From assembly GCF_000350225.1 (NCBI RefSeq), contig NW_005178990.1, positions 124,001 through 188,000 of the forward strand: a DNA stretch of 64,000 bases. Reading direction: 5' to 3'. A program made the position numbers and the translations under genes. Below, in pieces: positions 12,316-22,397 of this stretch. Positions within the stretch are counted from its first letter, which is position 1. The number at the start of each line of letters is the position of its first letter. The notes below the pieces were generated by a model, which made no database searches, was not told the DNA's origin, and saw only the letters and a list, made by a program, of their open reading frames with translations. This DNA is from Chondrus crispus (Eukaryota; Rhodophyta; Florideophyceae; Gigartinales; Gigartinaceae).

Positions 12316-14362
12316 CAGTCAACCCTCGCTATAAGGAATCTCTCGGTGGAGCGGACGCATTCCTTATAGCAAGGAATTCCTTGCCGTGAGGGACCGTTTA
12401 TTTCGAGAAAAAGAGTCCATTCTAGATTTCCTAGGACCTGCTGTATTCTCCTGCCAAAACTCGCGTAGTGAAGCGTTCAACTTGCGTTGCAGATCTACAT
12501 CAATATTTTCCTGCAACTCATTGGCAGGCATGACTCTTGCAATACTATTAATATTTTCAGTACAGCTTAGCACTGGTTCTAGTGCATCAACGTCGTGGGC
12601 TGGATCACACTCCCCTTCTGTAATTTCCGAAATCATATTTGACACCATATCGTCATGTTCCAATTCTTCTCATATGTCAGCGTCGTCAGCATTTAAGAGG
12701 TTTGAAACAGACATTCTTTCTCTTATTCCAACTAAATTTGTCATTAAACCATCCAACTCTGATGCCTCGTTCTGCTCTAGAGCACATGAATTCACCGGGA
12801 TTCTCAGCACAACCACTTTGTCCAAAAGTCATGTAGTCATCCAAAAACTAGCAATAACATTCGCAGGAATGTTATGCCATATGCTTTTTCAGATATTTCA
12901 TTGCGTTGAGCTGATCAATGGCATAGATGTCTATGTCACTTGTGGGAGGTGCATCGAATGCCCTGTTGTACTGTGAAGTGCGATAACATCTTCTAAGACT
13001 CGATATTATCGGCATGTCCATCGGTTGCAGCTTCGAAGTAGTATTTGGTGGAAGGAATTTCACACGAACAGAGCTCAATTCTGAGATGCTACCTGTTTTC
13101 CTATGCCAGGAAAATTTGTCCATAAGAAGAAGAACTCTTCTCCCATCAGTGACCTTTACGTATCTATTGAATCGTACCAGCCATTCAGAAAATAAAGGCA
13201 TGGCCATCCAACCTTTTTTGTTGTGTCCATAATCGAAGCTGTGCTCTGCTGCAGACTTATTCTGAAAATATCGTGGACTCCTCGCCGTACTAATAATAAA
13301 TAACGGGAACGATTCTGTTCCGTCCGCATTCGTGCAACAAAGTAGTGCAATTCGTTTGTTCTTTTTACGCCCATGTTGAGCAGCCCTGGCAATGTTTTGG
13401 TTGGGTGACATACCGTAATTATAGTCTGTGTCGTTCGCATTCCAGATATCCATTGATTGATATGCGCCACGTATCGCTTGCAGGTCCGGAAGGCCTTCGG
13501 ACATTGGGGCAATGTCTGCATCAGGTGCTCTCTCATACTGCAGCATCAGCTGCATCCCTCATTTTAGACCCCAAAGTTTCTGAAACCACCATAAACACCC
13601 TGATGTGAATTTCTATCTAATTCGCAATTGCTCTGGAATATGCTCGTTGATGTCAGCCAACATCCGTCTACCCCTCTACTGAATAAGTTCTCCAGTGATC
13701 CATCGTCCACCTGCATTTTTGGTCATCGAACCAAGCAATCAATTGGGATTCAAGCGCGGGCTGCGATGAGGGACGGCTTGTTTGGCAATATTAGCACAAA
13801 AATGGGCGTTTTGTTTCAGGATAGCCCTGACAGGACAGGTTTGGAAGGCGAAAAGCTTAGCTTGAGCTCATTTTTTGCCCATCTATCCAGCTCTTTCTGT
13901 CTCAGGTGCCCGTGAGCATGCTGACGCTTACGTATTTTTGTTCGGATGGATATCTTCTGCTTGTTTGAAAGAAACTGGCGAGTCATGATGGAGTTCGCAA
14001 GGTTTGACAAGCTCTCGATCCGGAAACATTGAGCTCTTAATTCAAGCTGGTATACTGTACAGTATGTATTAAAATGTAACGGCACCATGCAGTATGCTGT
14101 AAGAGACTGTTTTGAAGTGGCCGTTCCAAGTGGTACTGTATGCTCTACAGTACAGTATTATTCCTTGTCTAAAATTAGACCCCTCTTCCAAGCACATGTA
14201 TGAGGGTTCTGAATGATCCGTTTCCATCTTGATTTCTTGAAGTGATAAAGGATTGAACAGCTGTAACGGTAGTAGAAATGCATGTTTCATTCCGTTGACC
14301 AATTTCTATTCCGTATAGCGAGGAATTCCATGTCGGAGGTTCCTTGTAGAAAGGGTTGACTG
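12316..14362 (-). mobile_element. pogo-like DNA transposon, complete ends
   Basis: The left terminus starts CAGTCAACCCTCGCTATAAGG at 12316. The right terminus, read on the minus strand from 14362, starts CAGTCAACCCTTTCTACAAGG, so the TIRs match with few differences over about 21 bp. The element is flanked on both sides by TA (12314-12315 and 14363-14364), the target duplication expected for the Tc1/mariner/pogo superfamily. It is 2047 bp long. The internal transposase reads on the minus strand and is broken. Confidence 0.9.
12364..14088 (-). pseudogene. pogo transposase of the 12316-14362 element
   Basis: Read right to left. 13816-14088 carries an N-terminal helix-turn-helix-like part (KISIRTKIRKRQHAHG...LDRWAKNEL). 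12872-13555 carries the DDE domain: IWNANDTDYNYGM (first Asp), GRKKNKRIALLCCTNADG, VLLLMDKFSWH (second Asp) and LPPNTTSKLQPMDMP (third Asp). About 12364-12870 carries the acidic C-terminal tail in another frame, with an in-frame TGA near 12668. Frameshifts near 12872 and between 13555 and 13816 make it inactive, although the TIRs are intact, so it could still be moved in trans. Confidence 0.85.
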
Positions 14363-15495
14363 TAGTTGTATCTACAACTGTTCACAGAAATGATAGATGT
14401 ACATGATCACAGCCGATAATATAGTAGAAGGTAGCAGTTCAGACAGTTGCTGCCAGTGACGCTAATGTTGAATATTTTAATTGGTGTCACCAACAATAAT
14501 TAGAAAAATACGTGAAACAGAGTCACCTTGTGTGTACTGTCACCGACAGTATTTCATGTGGGGGCCTCAAAAACAGTCCCTGAAAATACTGTAGGTGACA
14601 CTAATGACAGTAACTGGGTGTAGCTGGTGCCACTAACTACACGTGGGTGCCCACGTGGCCACTAATACACGTGCTGGCCACGTATGTATCGTGTGGGCTA
14701 ACATCTCACTACTTTAGTCGGGCAGGACTCCTGACGCCCGCCCGATACGGTAGCGGTCATATCCATTGAACTACATTTGTTGCAGAGGTCATAAATAGAA
14801 AAGAGGACCAATCGTTTTTGCATTCTTAAGCGGGCTGCATGGACACTGTCAACATGCAAGAAACCTTCCTCTCCATTACCCCTCTTGCTGAAAAGATTGT
14901 GTCGTCTCATAAAGTTGTACGCCCAGTGCGTGCTTGCTTTGAAAATCTTCAGAGCTTGAACCTCAGGTCTGACCGGATCCGTATCTGTTGGATTTTCACT
15001 TACTCATGGCAATTTAACATGGCTGACTTGACGTATTACTTGATGGTACCCACTCAACCCACTGCCGTGCCAAGTTGGAAGCCGGGCACTGCAGAGGTAG
15101 TGAGTGTGCTGGAAAGATGCCCGCCCCTATTGCCCTTTTCCTTCCACGCCAATATTGTGGTGCATGAAAGCCAAATTGCCCCTCCCGGAAGGCATAAACT
15201 ACAACATCTGGTCTACTGTTACTGAAGACACCCTTTGCACAGACTTTCTCACACTGAGGACCTTTCATACCCGATTCAACCACGACTCAACATTCAATAT
15301 ACCATACAATACTGTACCAGAAAATTCGTACAAAACACTCAAATCGGCGGTGCGTCATATCCCAGATCAGGGTATCGCGTCGGGAAACGATCTTGAATTA
15401 AACTTCGCTTGCGACCTTGAAATGGAATTGGTATCGTTTCTGCACGGGACGATAGCATTCAAGCCGTTGTAGCTTAATGTGACGGCCGAAATGGT
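14363..15495. other. No supportable gene; flank of the older inverted-repeat element
   Basis: Contains the right member of the inverted pair (about 14590-14640). Open frames at 14839-15225 and 15104-15472 (plus) and 15014-15283 (minus) are unrecognised and overlap in conflicting frames. I cannot choose a coding strand. Confidence 0.35.
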
Positions 15496-15550
15496 TGCCT
15501 CTGCGGAGCGCTTCTTGACTCCTGGAGTCAAGAAGCGCTCCGCAGAGGCA
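15496..15550. repeat. Perfect 27-bp hairpin at a copia breakpoint
   Basis: Left arm 15496-15522 and right arm 15524-15550 are exact reverse complements over 27 bp around a single central base (15523). On the minus strand the recognisable copia coding sequence runs into this hairpin and is lost beyond it. The second arm therefore looks like a fold-back copy of the first, made at a broken or template-switched end. Confidence 0.95.
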
Positions 15551-15688
15551 CTGGACCAGTGAGCGTCATGTTGGCCTCTGTGGCATAACGCCCAAAACTG
15601 ATTCCGATGGCCCCGACGACGCCTACGTCATGCATATGAATGACCTTTTGCACAACGTCAAACTTGCCATGTGCTAGCAAATCAACGC
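15551..15688 (-). pseudogene. Ty1/copia fragment downstream of protease (left half of split element)
   Basis: The minus strand encodes VDLLAHGKFDVVQKV followed by a short Gly/Ile-rich stretch. In copia polyproteins the protease domain is followed by a block of the form NLLSV--LL--G-DVVF. The right half of this element (29807-30125) stops exactly at PKIIENLL, so the two pieces fit as one reading path interrupted by element A/A'. Short and diverged, so moderate confidence. Confidence 0.55.
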
Positions 15689-15930
15689 AGCCCTCGCCGG
15701 CTCTACAGTAGGGCCGGCGGAAGGGGGCACCACCGGGGCAGATGTCGTCACGGGTTCCTCCTCCATCGCTCGCGGGGAACCCGCGATCACCGGCACGTCC
15801 ACTTCGGGCGGCGTCGACGGACCGACTGGAGGACTCTCCGTGGTGCCGGTTGTACCCGGCATCGGCGAGACCGGAGCCGCCGTAACCGGCAACGAATCGG
15901 TTCAGGGCTCGCCCGTGGCCCTGGCGGATG

Positions 15931-17046
15931 TCACCGCCACGCCCCACCCGTCGCCTGAGGCAATGACTGCGCCGTATGACGCGGTGTCCGCGTCCGGCAG
16001 GGGCTCGTACCAGTCGGCGGCCTCCGCCGAGGTGCCATCCAATTCAGCGTCCGGGAGCACCCGCTGGACCAACTGTGCCAGACGAAGTCGCCCCGCTCGG
16101 GGAGGGACCAGTCCGACCGTTCAGAGAAATCGGGGATGGCCCCAGCTCCAGCTGGGTCGAAGGATGTATCCTCAAGGATGGTCGCCACTCCAACCGACCG
16201 GATGAGCTGCAAAAGCCCCGGAGATAACCGGAAAAGCGAGCCCCGCTCGCGGAGGTCATTCGCATTCCGTCTCGCCAAGCGGGGGTTCGGGCACCTTGTG
16301 AAGAACGGGAGGCCGTCCGGTGCGGCGTGGAGGAAACACAGCAACGGCAGGACGGCCCATTCCGACAGTATCATTGCTTCGATCAGCTGGAGCGTCTCTG
16401 GCGACGCTTCCCGACCAAACGGACCCACCGGCATCCAGCGTGCGGCGACGTACGCCAGCCCGCTGGGCGTGGGGACGCAGAGGTACTGTGGAGCCTCGAG
16501 GCCAGTCCATCCGTCCGGGAGGGCGGGGTAAAACCGACCCCGTGCCGACAGGGGGACCGCGAAGAATTCTGTTATGCGCAATATGTGGAAATAGGCATCC
16601 GCACGGCGCCACCGCAGTCGGCTTTCGTTGGCGGAATTCTCACCGCACCGGACGCGGTCGGCCACACCGTACCACCGATTGAACGGGCGGGGGAAGACCA
16701 CCAGATGGACGTGAGGCTTGGGGTTCGTATCCCCGCCGAACTGCTCGATGAGACCGAACAACCACGCGTGGTATTGCTCCTCACCCGCACAGCGGATATA
16801 CAGGAGATCCGAGCGGGAGTCGGCTATCGCCCGATGCGGTACGTGGAGCCAACGAGTCCTCCACGCGGCCGGGCGATGTTTTTGACGAACCCGATCGCGA
16901 GGGGAGGGCGTGCGGATGCCCCTCCGCCTCGGGATGGCCTCAAACCGGGCGGAATCTGGGAAGGCCGTACCGATGTAGGCGTCGACGGTCATCGGCGGTT
17001 GCCCTAGTGAGGGATTCCGACCACCCTGTGACGCCCGGTGGTACAA
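15931..17046 (-). CDS. Antisense ORF b of A' (unknown protein, element-encoded)
   Basis: A 371-codon frame antisense to the retroelement. It contains MTVDAYIGTAFPDSARF, then ADAYFH...TEFFAVPLSARG, then DFSERSDWSLPERGDFVW. I recognise no domain. It aligns along its length with 19167-20648 in element A. Where A has an in-frame TGA (after NSAKES), A' has an arginine codon (CGA), so A' keeps the older state there. After GDFVWHSW the A' frame shifts relative to A, so its last 40 or so residues are off-frame. The C-terminal part in the A frame is Pro/Ala/Val/Thr-rich and low-complexity. Confidence 0.5.
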   Translation of the reverse strand: MYHRASQGGRNPSLGQPPMTVDAYIGTAFPDSARFEAIPRRRGIRTPSPRDRVRQKHRPAAWRTRWLHVPHRAIADSRSDLLYIRCAGEEQYHAWLFGLIEQFGGDTNPKPHVHLVVFPRPFNRWYGVADRVRCGENSANESRLRWRRADAYFHILRITEFFAVPLSARGRFYPALPDGWTGLEAPQYLCVPTPSGLAYVAARWMPVGPFGREASPETLQLIEAMILSEWAVLPLLCFLHAAPDGLPFFTRCPNPRLARRNANDLRERGSLFRLSPGLLQLIRSVGVATILEDTSFDPAGAGAIPDFSERSDWSLPERGDFVWHSWSSGCSRTLNWMAPRRRPPTGTSPCRTRTPRHTAQSLPQATGGAWR

Positions 17047-17849
17047 GTCCTTCTCAGGAACATGGACTGGACGGTGCGCATCTCGGCGCGGAGCCGGCCG
17101 GTCGGCGGCGTCGCCGCCACCGGGGGCGCAACCGCGTACGGACCAGGCCGCGGCGGCCGAACTACCCTTTCGGTTGCTGGGTATCCCGCAGCTGCAACCC
17201 AGTCGGGCAACCGCCTGAGTACGGTCAGCTCTCCGATCTGGGGAGCCGAGGGTGGTCTTATGGAGCGCGGCAAGGGCCCGCGCTCGTCGGAGGAAGGACC
17301 CGGAGCCAGGGAGTCGCCGGTACTCGTTGGCTGCACCGGACGGTCAGAGGGACCCGTAGCGAGTTGGTCCTCGGCGCGCGAAAAACGCGCCCGGTGGAAA
17401 GAAAAAGCCGGCGCGGGTGTCGCCGAGGGAGGCCGCTCGCCTGGGGGCTGTCTCTGCTCCGTGCGGTGATCGGCCATCTGTTTGGCAGGAAGAAAAAGGG
17501 GGGAAGAAGTGCGAGGGAGAGCATGGATAGCGGTGGTTGTGGAGCGAGTCGTGGGGTGCGCTGTGGGGTGAGTAGGGGGGTGCGTTGTGGGGGAAAAGGG
17601 GAGCGTGAGGAGACCCGTCACTGCACCGGAGGAACTGCCACGGTTAAATACCCAAAACTCAATAGGCTCCCCTATGGAGTCGACCGCAGCACGACCGCAC
17701 TCCCGGGGTCGGCACAGGGTTTTCCGTACGGTGGGCTCCCCATGCAAGCCGTTCATTGCAGACATCGGCCGCGACAGGGACGTGTCGCGAAGTACGGAAG
17801 GGGTTCTGTAGTACATTTCCGTACCAAGACCGCCCCGGGGAGATGACAC
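17004..17849 (-). CDS. Antisense ORF a of A' (Pro/Ser/Arg-rich, unknown)
   Basis: A 281-codon frame that begins inside the 3' LTR (its MYYRTPS reads back through the LTR start at 17807) and overlaps antisense ORF b by 43 nt. It has a Thr/Pro/His-rich middle (THPPTHPTAHPTT) and many Arg-Pro-Ser stretches, with no recognisable domain. The equivalent frame in element A (18416-18961) is shortened by a TAG at 18959. Conservation of the open frame between two diverged copies is the only argument that it is coding; GC-rich sequence produces long chance frames. Confidence 0.3.
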   Translation of the reverse strand: MSSPRGGLGTEMYYRTPSVLRDTSLSRPMSAMNGLHGEPTVRKTLCRPRECGRAAVDSIGEPIEFWVFNRGSSSGAVTGLLTLPFSPTTHPPTHPTAHPTTRSTTTAIHALPRTSSPLFLPAKQMADHRTEQRQPPGERPPSATPAPAFSFHRARFSRAEDQLATGPSDRPVQPTSTGDSLAPGPSSDERGPLPRSIRPPSAPQIGELTVLRRLPDWVAAAGYPATERVVRPPRPGPYAVAPPVAATPPTGRLRAEMRTVQSMFLRRTCTTGRHRVVGIPH

Positions 17850-18390
17850 GGGAGGAGGGGTGCTTCTGTAGCGACCGGGCGTACACCTGCCGGCCGCCGT
17901 GTAAAGTAGTACCCCAAGGGTCCGACGTGGGACAGCCGGTAGCAGCGGGCGTGGTCACGGGTCACACGTGCTACAACCGCCGGCCGGGATAGCGGCCACT
18001 GGCACACGTGTATAACTCGTACGGTGGCTAATTGGTAAGAAGTAGTTAATGGCACAAATTAAGTAATTGTGTACAGTAGCTGGTACACAATAAGTGGCAG
18101 CGACTGTAGCGGGACAGGTGTCCGGGCGTCCCACTTAGGGGTTAAGACCAGGGACACCTGCCCGTCCCAGTAAAGAGGAGGCAGACTCGCCTCCCTTCCC
18201 TTTACGACGAATCGCTATCCTGGTTTCCCTTTTAGTACCAGGCTTCTAACCCGTGACGGACCGTCCGGTTACAACACCACCGTCCGGCTGAGAGTCACCG
18301 GCCACGTGAGCCTTCCCTCTTTTCGAGTCCATCCGCACGGTTTGCGTTCGCGCGTGGGTAACCCAGCGGCGCGCACTCCCTTGCCTCTAG
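17807..18390 (+). repeat. LTR of A', about 55 bp short at its 3' end
   Basis: Starts TGTAGTACATTTCCGTACC and follows the reverse complement of 29167-29806. Shared landmarks include ACCCCAAGGGTCCGACG, CGTACGGTGGCTAA, TTAATGGCACAAATT and CCCACTTAGGGGTTAAGAC. The match ends at CCTTGCCTCTAG (18390). The last part of the LTR, including the terminal CACA, is missing. Confidence 0.8.
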
Positions 18391-18395
18391 CACAA

Positions 18396-18424
18396 CGGAG
18401 GGTTGTGCTACGGAATTGTACTAC
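18396..18424 (-). repeat. Stub of the element A 3' LTR at the inverted junction
   Basis: Read on the minus strand from 18424 it begins TGTAGTACAATTCCGTAGCAC, the LTR start. After about 29 bp it meets the oppositely oriented A' LTR. The junction itself contains a small palindrome, CACAACGGAGGGTTGTG (18391-18407). Confidence 0.75.
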
Positions 18425-18961
18425 AGACCCCCTTCCTTACTTCGCGACACGTCCCCGTCGCGGCCGATGTCTGCAATGACCCGCTTGCAGGGGGCGCCCA
18501 CCGTACGGAAAAGCTCGCGCCGACCGCGGGAACGTGGTTGGGCTGCGGTCGACTCCATAGGGGAGCCTATGGAGTTTTTGGTATTTAACCGTGGCGGTTC
18601 CTCCGGTACGGTGGCGGGTCTCCTCACGCTTCCCTTGTCCCCCACTACGAACCCTCCAACTCACCCCACAGCACACCCCACGACTCACTCCACAACCACC
18701 ACTATCCATGCCCTTCCTCGCGCTTCTTCCCTTCTCTTTCCTCCTACCAACCCGATGGCGGATCACCGCACGGAACGGGTACAGCCCCCACGCGAGCGGC
18801 CTCCCTCGGCGGCACTCGCCCCGGCGCTTTCGTTTCATCCGGCGCGGTCTTCGCGCGCCGGGGACCAGCCCGCTACGGGTCCCTCTGACCGTCCGGCGCG
18901 GCTCGCGGGTACCGGCGGCCTCCCGTTTCGGGGCCCTTCTCCCGACGAGCGCGGGCCCTAG
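18416..18961 (+). pseudogene. Antisense ORF a of element A, shortened
   Basis: Counterpart of 17004-17849 (MYYRPPSLLRDTSPSRPMS and the THPTAHPTTHSTT middle are shared). A TAG at 18959-18961 ends the frame early. It is Pro/Ser/Thr/Arg-rich and has no recognisable domain. Confidence 0.3.
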
Positions 18962-19166
18962 CCGCGCCCCCTAAGATCAGCCCCGGCTCCCCAGGTCGGA
19001 GAGTTGACCGTACTGAGGCGGTCGCCCGACTGGGTCGCAGCGGCGGGACGCCCCGCGACCGAAGGGGGAACTCAGCCGGCGCCGCCTGATCCGTACGCGG
19101 TGACGCCCGCGACGGCGGCGACGCCGCCGACAGACTGGGTCCACGCCGGGGTGCGTCCCGTCCCTG

Positions 19167-20648
19167 TTGCCAGGGAGCGATTTGGACCACCGGGCGTCAC
19201 GGGGTGGTCAGAACCCCTCGCAGGGGCAACCGCCGATGACCGTCGATGCCTACATCGGTACGGCCTTCCCCGATTCCGCCCGGTTTCAAGCCATCCCGAG
19301 GCGGAAGGGCATCTGCACGCCCTCCCCTCGCGGACGAGTTCGGCAAGAACACCGCTCGGCTGCGTGGAGGACCCGTTGGCTCCATGCACCCCATCGGGTG
19401 ATGGCCGACTCCCGTTCGGATCTCCTGTACGTCCGCTGCGCGGGCGAGGAGCAGTACCACGCACAGTTGTTCGGTCTCTTTGAGCGATTCGGCGGGGATG
19501 TGAATCCCAGGCCCCGCGTCCAACTGGTGGCCTTCCCCCGCCCGTTTGACCGGTGGTACAGTGTGGCTAACCGCGCCCGGTGGGGTGAGAATTCCGCCAA
19601 GGAGAGCTGACTGCGGTGGCGCCGCGTGGATGCCTATTTCCACATGTGGCACACCACGGAATTCTTCGCGGTCCCCCTGTCAGCCCGGGGTCAGTTATAC
19701 CCCGCCTTACCGGACGGATGGAGTAGCCTCGAGGCCCCGGAGTACTTCTGTGTCCCCACGCTCAGCGTGCTGGCGTATGTCGCCGCACGCTGGATGCCGG
19801 TGAGTCCGTTCGGTCGGGAAGCCTCGGCGGGGACGCGCCGGCTGATCGATGCTATCATTCTTTCGGAATGGACCGTCCTGGCCTTGCTGTGTTTTCTACA
19901 CGCCGCACGGGATGGCCTTCCGTTTTTCACAAGGTGCCGGGACCCTCGCTTGGCAAGCCGGAATGCGAATGACCGCGGCGAGGGGGGCTCACTCTTCCGG
20001 TTATATCCGGGGCTTTTGCAGCTCATCCGGGTGGTCGGGGTGGCGGCCATCCTCGAGGGTACGTCCTTCGACCCAACTGGCGCCGAGGACATCCTCGACT
20101 TCTCCGAGCGGTTGGACTGGTCCCTCCCCGAGCGGGGCGACTTCGTCTGGTACAGTTGGGCCCGCGGGTGCTCCCTGCGGATACCACATTGGGATAGCAC
20201 CTCGGCGGAGGCCGCCAACGGGTACGAGCCCCTGCCAGACGCGGACACCGCGTCATACGGCGCCGTCATTGCCTCGGGCGACGGATGGGGCGCGGCGGTC
20301 ACCTCCGCCAGGGCCACCGTCGAGCCCTCAACCGAATCGTTGCCGGTCACGGCGGCTCCGCTCTCGCCGACGCCGCGTACAACCGGCACCACGGAGGGTG
20401 TTCCAGTCGGTCCGTCGACGCCGCCCGAAGTAGCCGTGCCGGTGGCTGACGACTCCCCGCGAGCCATGGAGGAGGGAGAGCCCGTGGCGGCATCTGCCCC
20501 GGTGGCGCCCTCTCCCGTCGGCCCTACTGTAGAGCTGGCGGCGGTAAATCTGCCTGAGGTGGCACCCGCGTCGGCACCAGACTCCGCCGCTTTCTCCGTC
20601 AGCGATATGACCGGGACGGGGACTCAGACCCCCTTCGGTGGTCGCTGA
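19167..20648 (+). pseudogene. Antisense ORF b of element A, one in-frame stop
   Basis: 494 codons in one frame, broken only by TGA at 19608-19610 (arginine CGA in the A' copy, so probably a CpG transition). The product would carry MTVDAYIGTAFPDSARF, a conserved middle (TEFFAVPLSARG, then DFSERLDWSLPERGDFVW) and a Pro/Val/Thr/Ala-rich tail. No known domain is recognised. It lies between chromodomain and 3' LTR, opposite in strand to gag-pol, a position known for antisense ORFs of some plant gypsy elements (Grande, RIRE2 type). Function unknown. Confidence 0.5.
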
Positions 20649-21042
20649 TGAAGCCTCTAAGGGCGCGCCGAATAGAGGGGCTCCCGTTGCGGTTCCGGAC
20701 GGGCAGGCTGCCCTGCGCGCTCTGCAAGTGGAGTGCGGATATGCGGGTGTACCCGCGCCGCTCACCCTTGCAGCGGGTTTGACGTCCGTGCGAGCTTGGC
20801 TGGTTGAGGTGACCCAGCTCAAGGCGTGGGTGGCGGGCCTCCCGTTCGCGATCCGCCAGCGTGACACCGGCGAGGACCTTTTGCGGGGTGAGACGATGGC
20901 GCGTATCCGCGCCGCTCAGGACCACCTGGCAGTATCGAGCGAGCAGGTGGCTGCCAAGAGACCGTACAGTTCGGTCGATGTCGACCCCGCGGGCACGACG
21001 CAGGGGACGGAGTCCTCCGCCAAGCGCCAACGTCGCGACTAA
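20638..21042 (+). CDS. Possible second antisense frame, basic C-terminus
   Basis: A 134-codon frame that overlaps the end of antisense ORF b by 11 nt in another frame. It is helical in the middle (LVEVTQLKAWVAGLPFAIRQ) and ends with a nuclear-localisation-like tail (SSAKRQRRD). If the overlap is bridged by a frameshift it would add a helical and basic end to ORF b. Unknown function. Confidence 0.3.
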   Translation: MVADEASKGAPNRGAPVAVPDGQAALRALQVECGYAGVPAPLTLAAGLTSVRAWLVEVTQLKAWVAGLPFAIRQRDTGEDLLRGETMARIRAAQDHLAVSSEQVAAKRPYSSVDVDPAGTTQGTESSAKRQRRD

Positions 21043-22397
21043 GGCCGGTACCGGAGGCGGGGAGAGCAGCGAACCGCCTCCAGGAACCAAGTCCCTTCCT
21101 TTCAGTAAATGAGTCCTTCTTCTCCTGGCTCCCTCCTTGGCCTTGTCGCTCGAGTTCGCGTCCTTCTTCTCCTGGCCCCCCACGGGTTTCCCCGAATTTC
21201 ATCCCTTCCAGCCGATATCGGTAGTCCGTCGGCTCCGCGGTTCGCGATAGGTGGAGCTGCGGTTTCCCGACGTGGTCCCTACGACGGCCGTTGCCCGTCC
21301 GCGGTCACCGCGGGGCGTCATCTCCGCGCAGAGGTGCGGTACCTCCCGGCGTGGGGGGAAGGTACCCCCTGCCCACGCATTTAAAAACGGGGCCCTCCCT
21401 CTGGAAACGGGGGGTTTCCAAAGAACGGTGGTACTGTATCCCGCTCTGGTCGAGGTAGGGCCGGGCCGTCCCCGTCCCCAAACCTCCCTGGCGGTCCATA
21501 TGGGCGGTTTTTTCAACTTGGCACCCCCGGACGCGAGCGGACCCGGGGAGTGCATTGCCGTCAACGGGAGGGGGCTACGATTTTTTTCCACCCTTCTAGG
21601 GAGGAAAGCGTAGCCCCCCTTTGGGCTTAATTACAAGCCGGCGATCGGAGTCACCTCCTTGCCATCCAGGGCCCTTCCGCGTCGGGTCAATCCGGCGGGG
21701 GGCAGCGGTAGCGCGCGGTTGCCCGCGGGCTCTTGCGGTGGCGGGTTACCGCAACAGGTGCGGCCTGTGGCCTGCCCCCGGGGTCGCCCGTCGATATGAG
21801 ATCTTCCCAGCCGCCTGGTCGGGGGTACCGCTGCGGGTTTTCCTCCGCGCTTCCATGTCCGGTTGACGCGTACCGCGGCCCGACGGGCGGGCGACCGCAC
21901 TATCGTCGTGACGGGTCATTGCGGGGGCGGGTTCCCGTTCCCCCCGCAACACCCGGTGCGCGTCCCCACTAGCGGCTTGGAGCGAAACCGGCTTTTTCCT
22001 TGGTAATTTCCGCCTGCTTTTTTCTAGCGGTGGGTGGCTTTTCGGCGTTTTGGCGAACTCCGATTGGGTGTTCCCCTTCGTCGGAGGCGCCGCGATCCGC
22101 CGCCGCTGCTCTGCGGACCACATCGGCAGCGGCACGGTTTCTGCCACCCAGTCGGTCTTGGGTCGCTGCGCCCTTGAGCGCCCGGCGAGGGCTCGCCATG
22201 AAAGTATTTCCGCACCGGTATCCCCCCGTTCGGTCTTGTCCCCCGGGTGCTAACCCGGACTCAGAAGAGGGCTACACTTTTATCCACCCCGAGGGGGGTG
22301 AGACGTAGCCCGCCCGAGTGTTTCCTTGGCCATGGCCGCGTCGGGTCGCCCCGCCGGCGGGTCCGTTCCATCCGCGCCGGGTCTGTCCCGTGCGGTT
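21043..22397. repeat. GC-rich non-coding part of element A with a duplicated hairpin
   Basis: No gene. Two similar imperfect hairpins lie at 21570-21618 (arms GGGGGCTACG and CGTAGCCCCC) and 22269-22311 (arms GGGCTAC and GTAGCCC). Both have a T-run and CCACCC on the left side and a GGG-GG block on the right. The sequences to their right are also alike (CGCGTCGGGTC, then GCGCGCGGTTG), so this looks like an old tandem duplication about 700 bp apart. Confidence 0.55.

Larger units (their letters stand above)
15690..18390 (+). mobile_element. A': 3' part of a second copy of gypsy element A, plus orientation
   Basis: 15690-17806 is an inverted copy (by eye roughly 80-85% similar) of 18425-20560. 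It ends rightward in a purine tract (GGAAGGGG) and then TGTAGTACATTTCCG at 17807, which is the LTR start of element A. It therefore represents the end of the internal region plus most of a 3' LTR (17807-18390, compared with 29806 down to 29167). The gag-pol part is missing; the left end at about 15690 abuts copia sequence without a target duplication. Confidence 0.75.
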
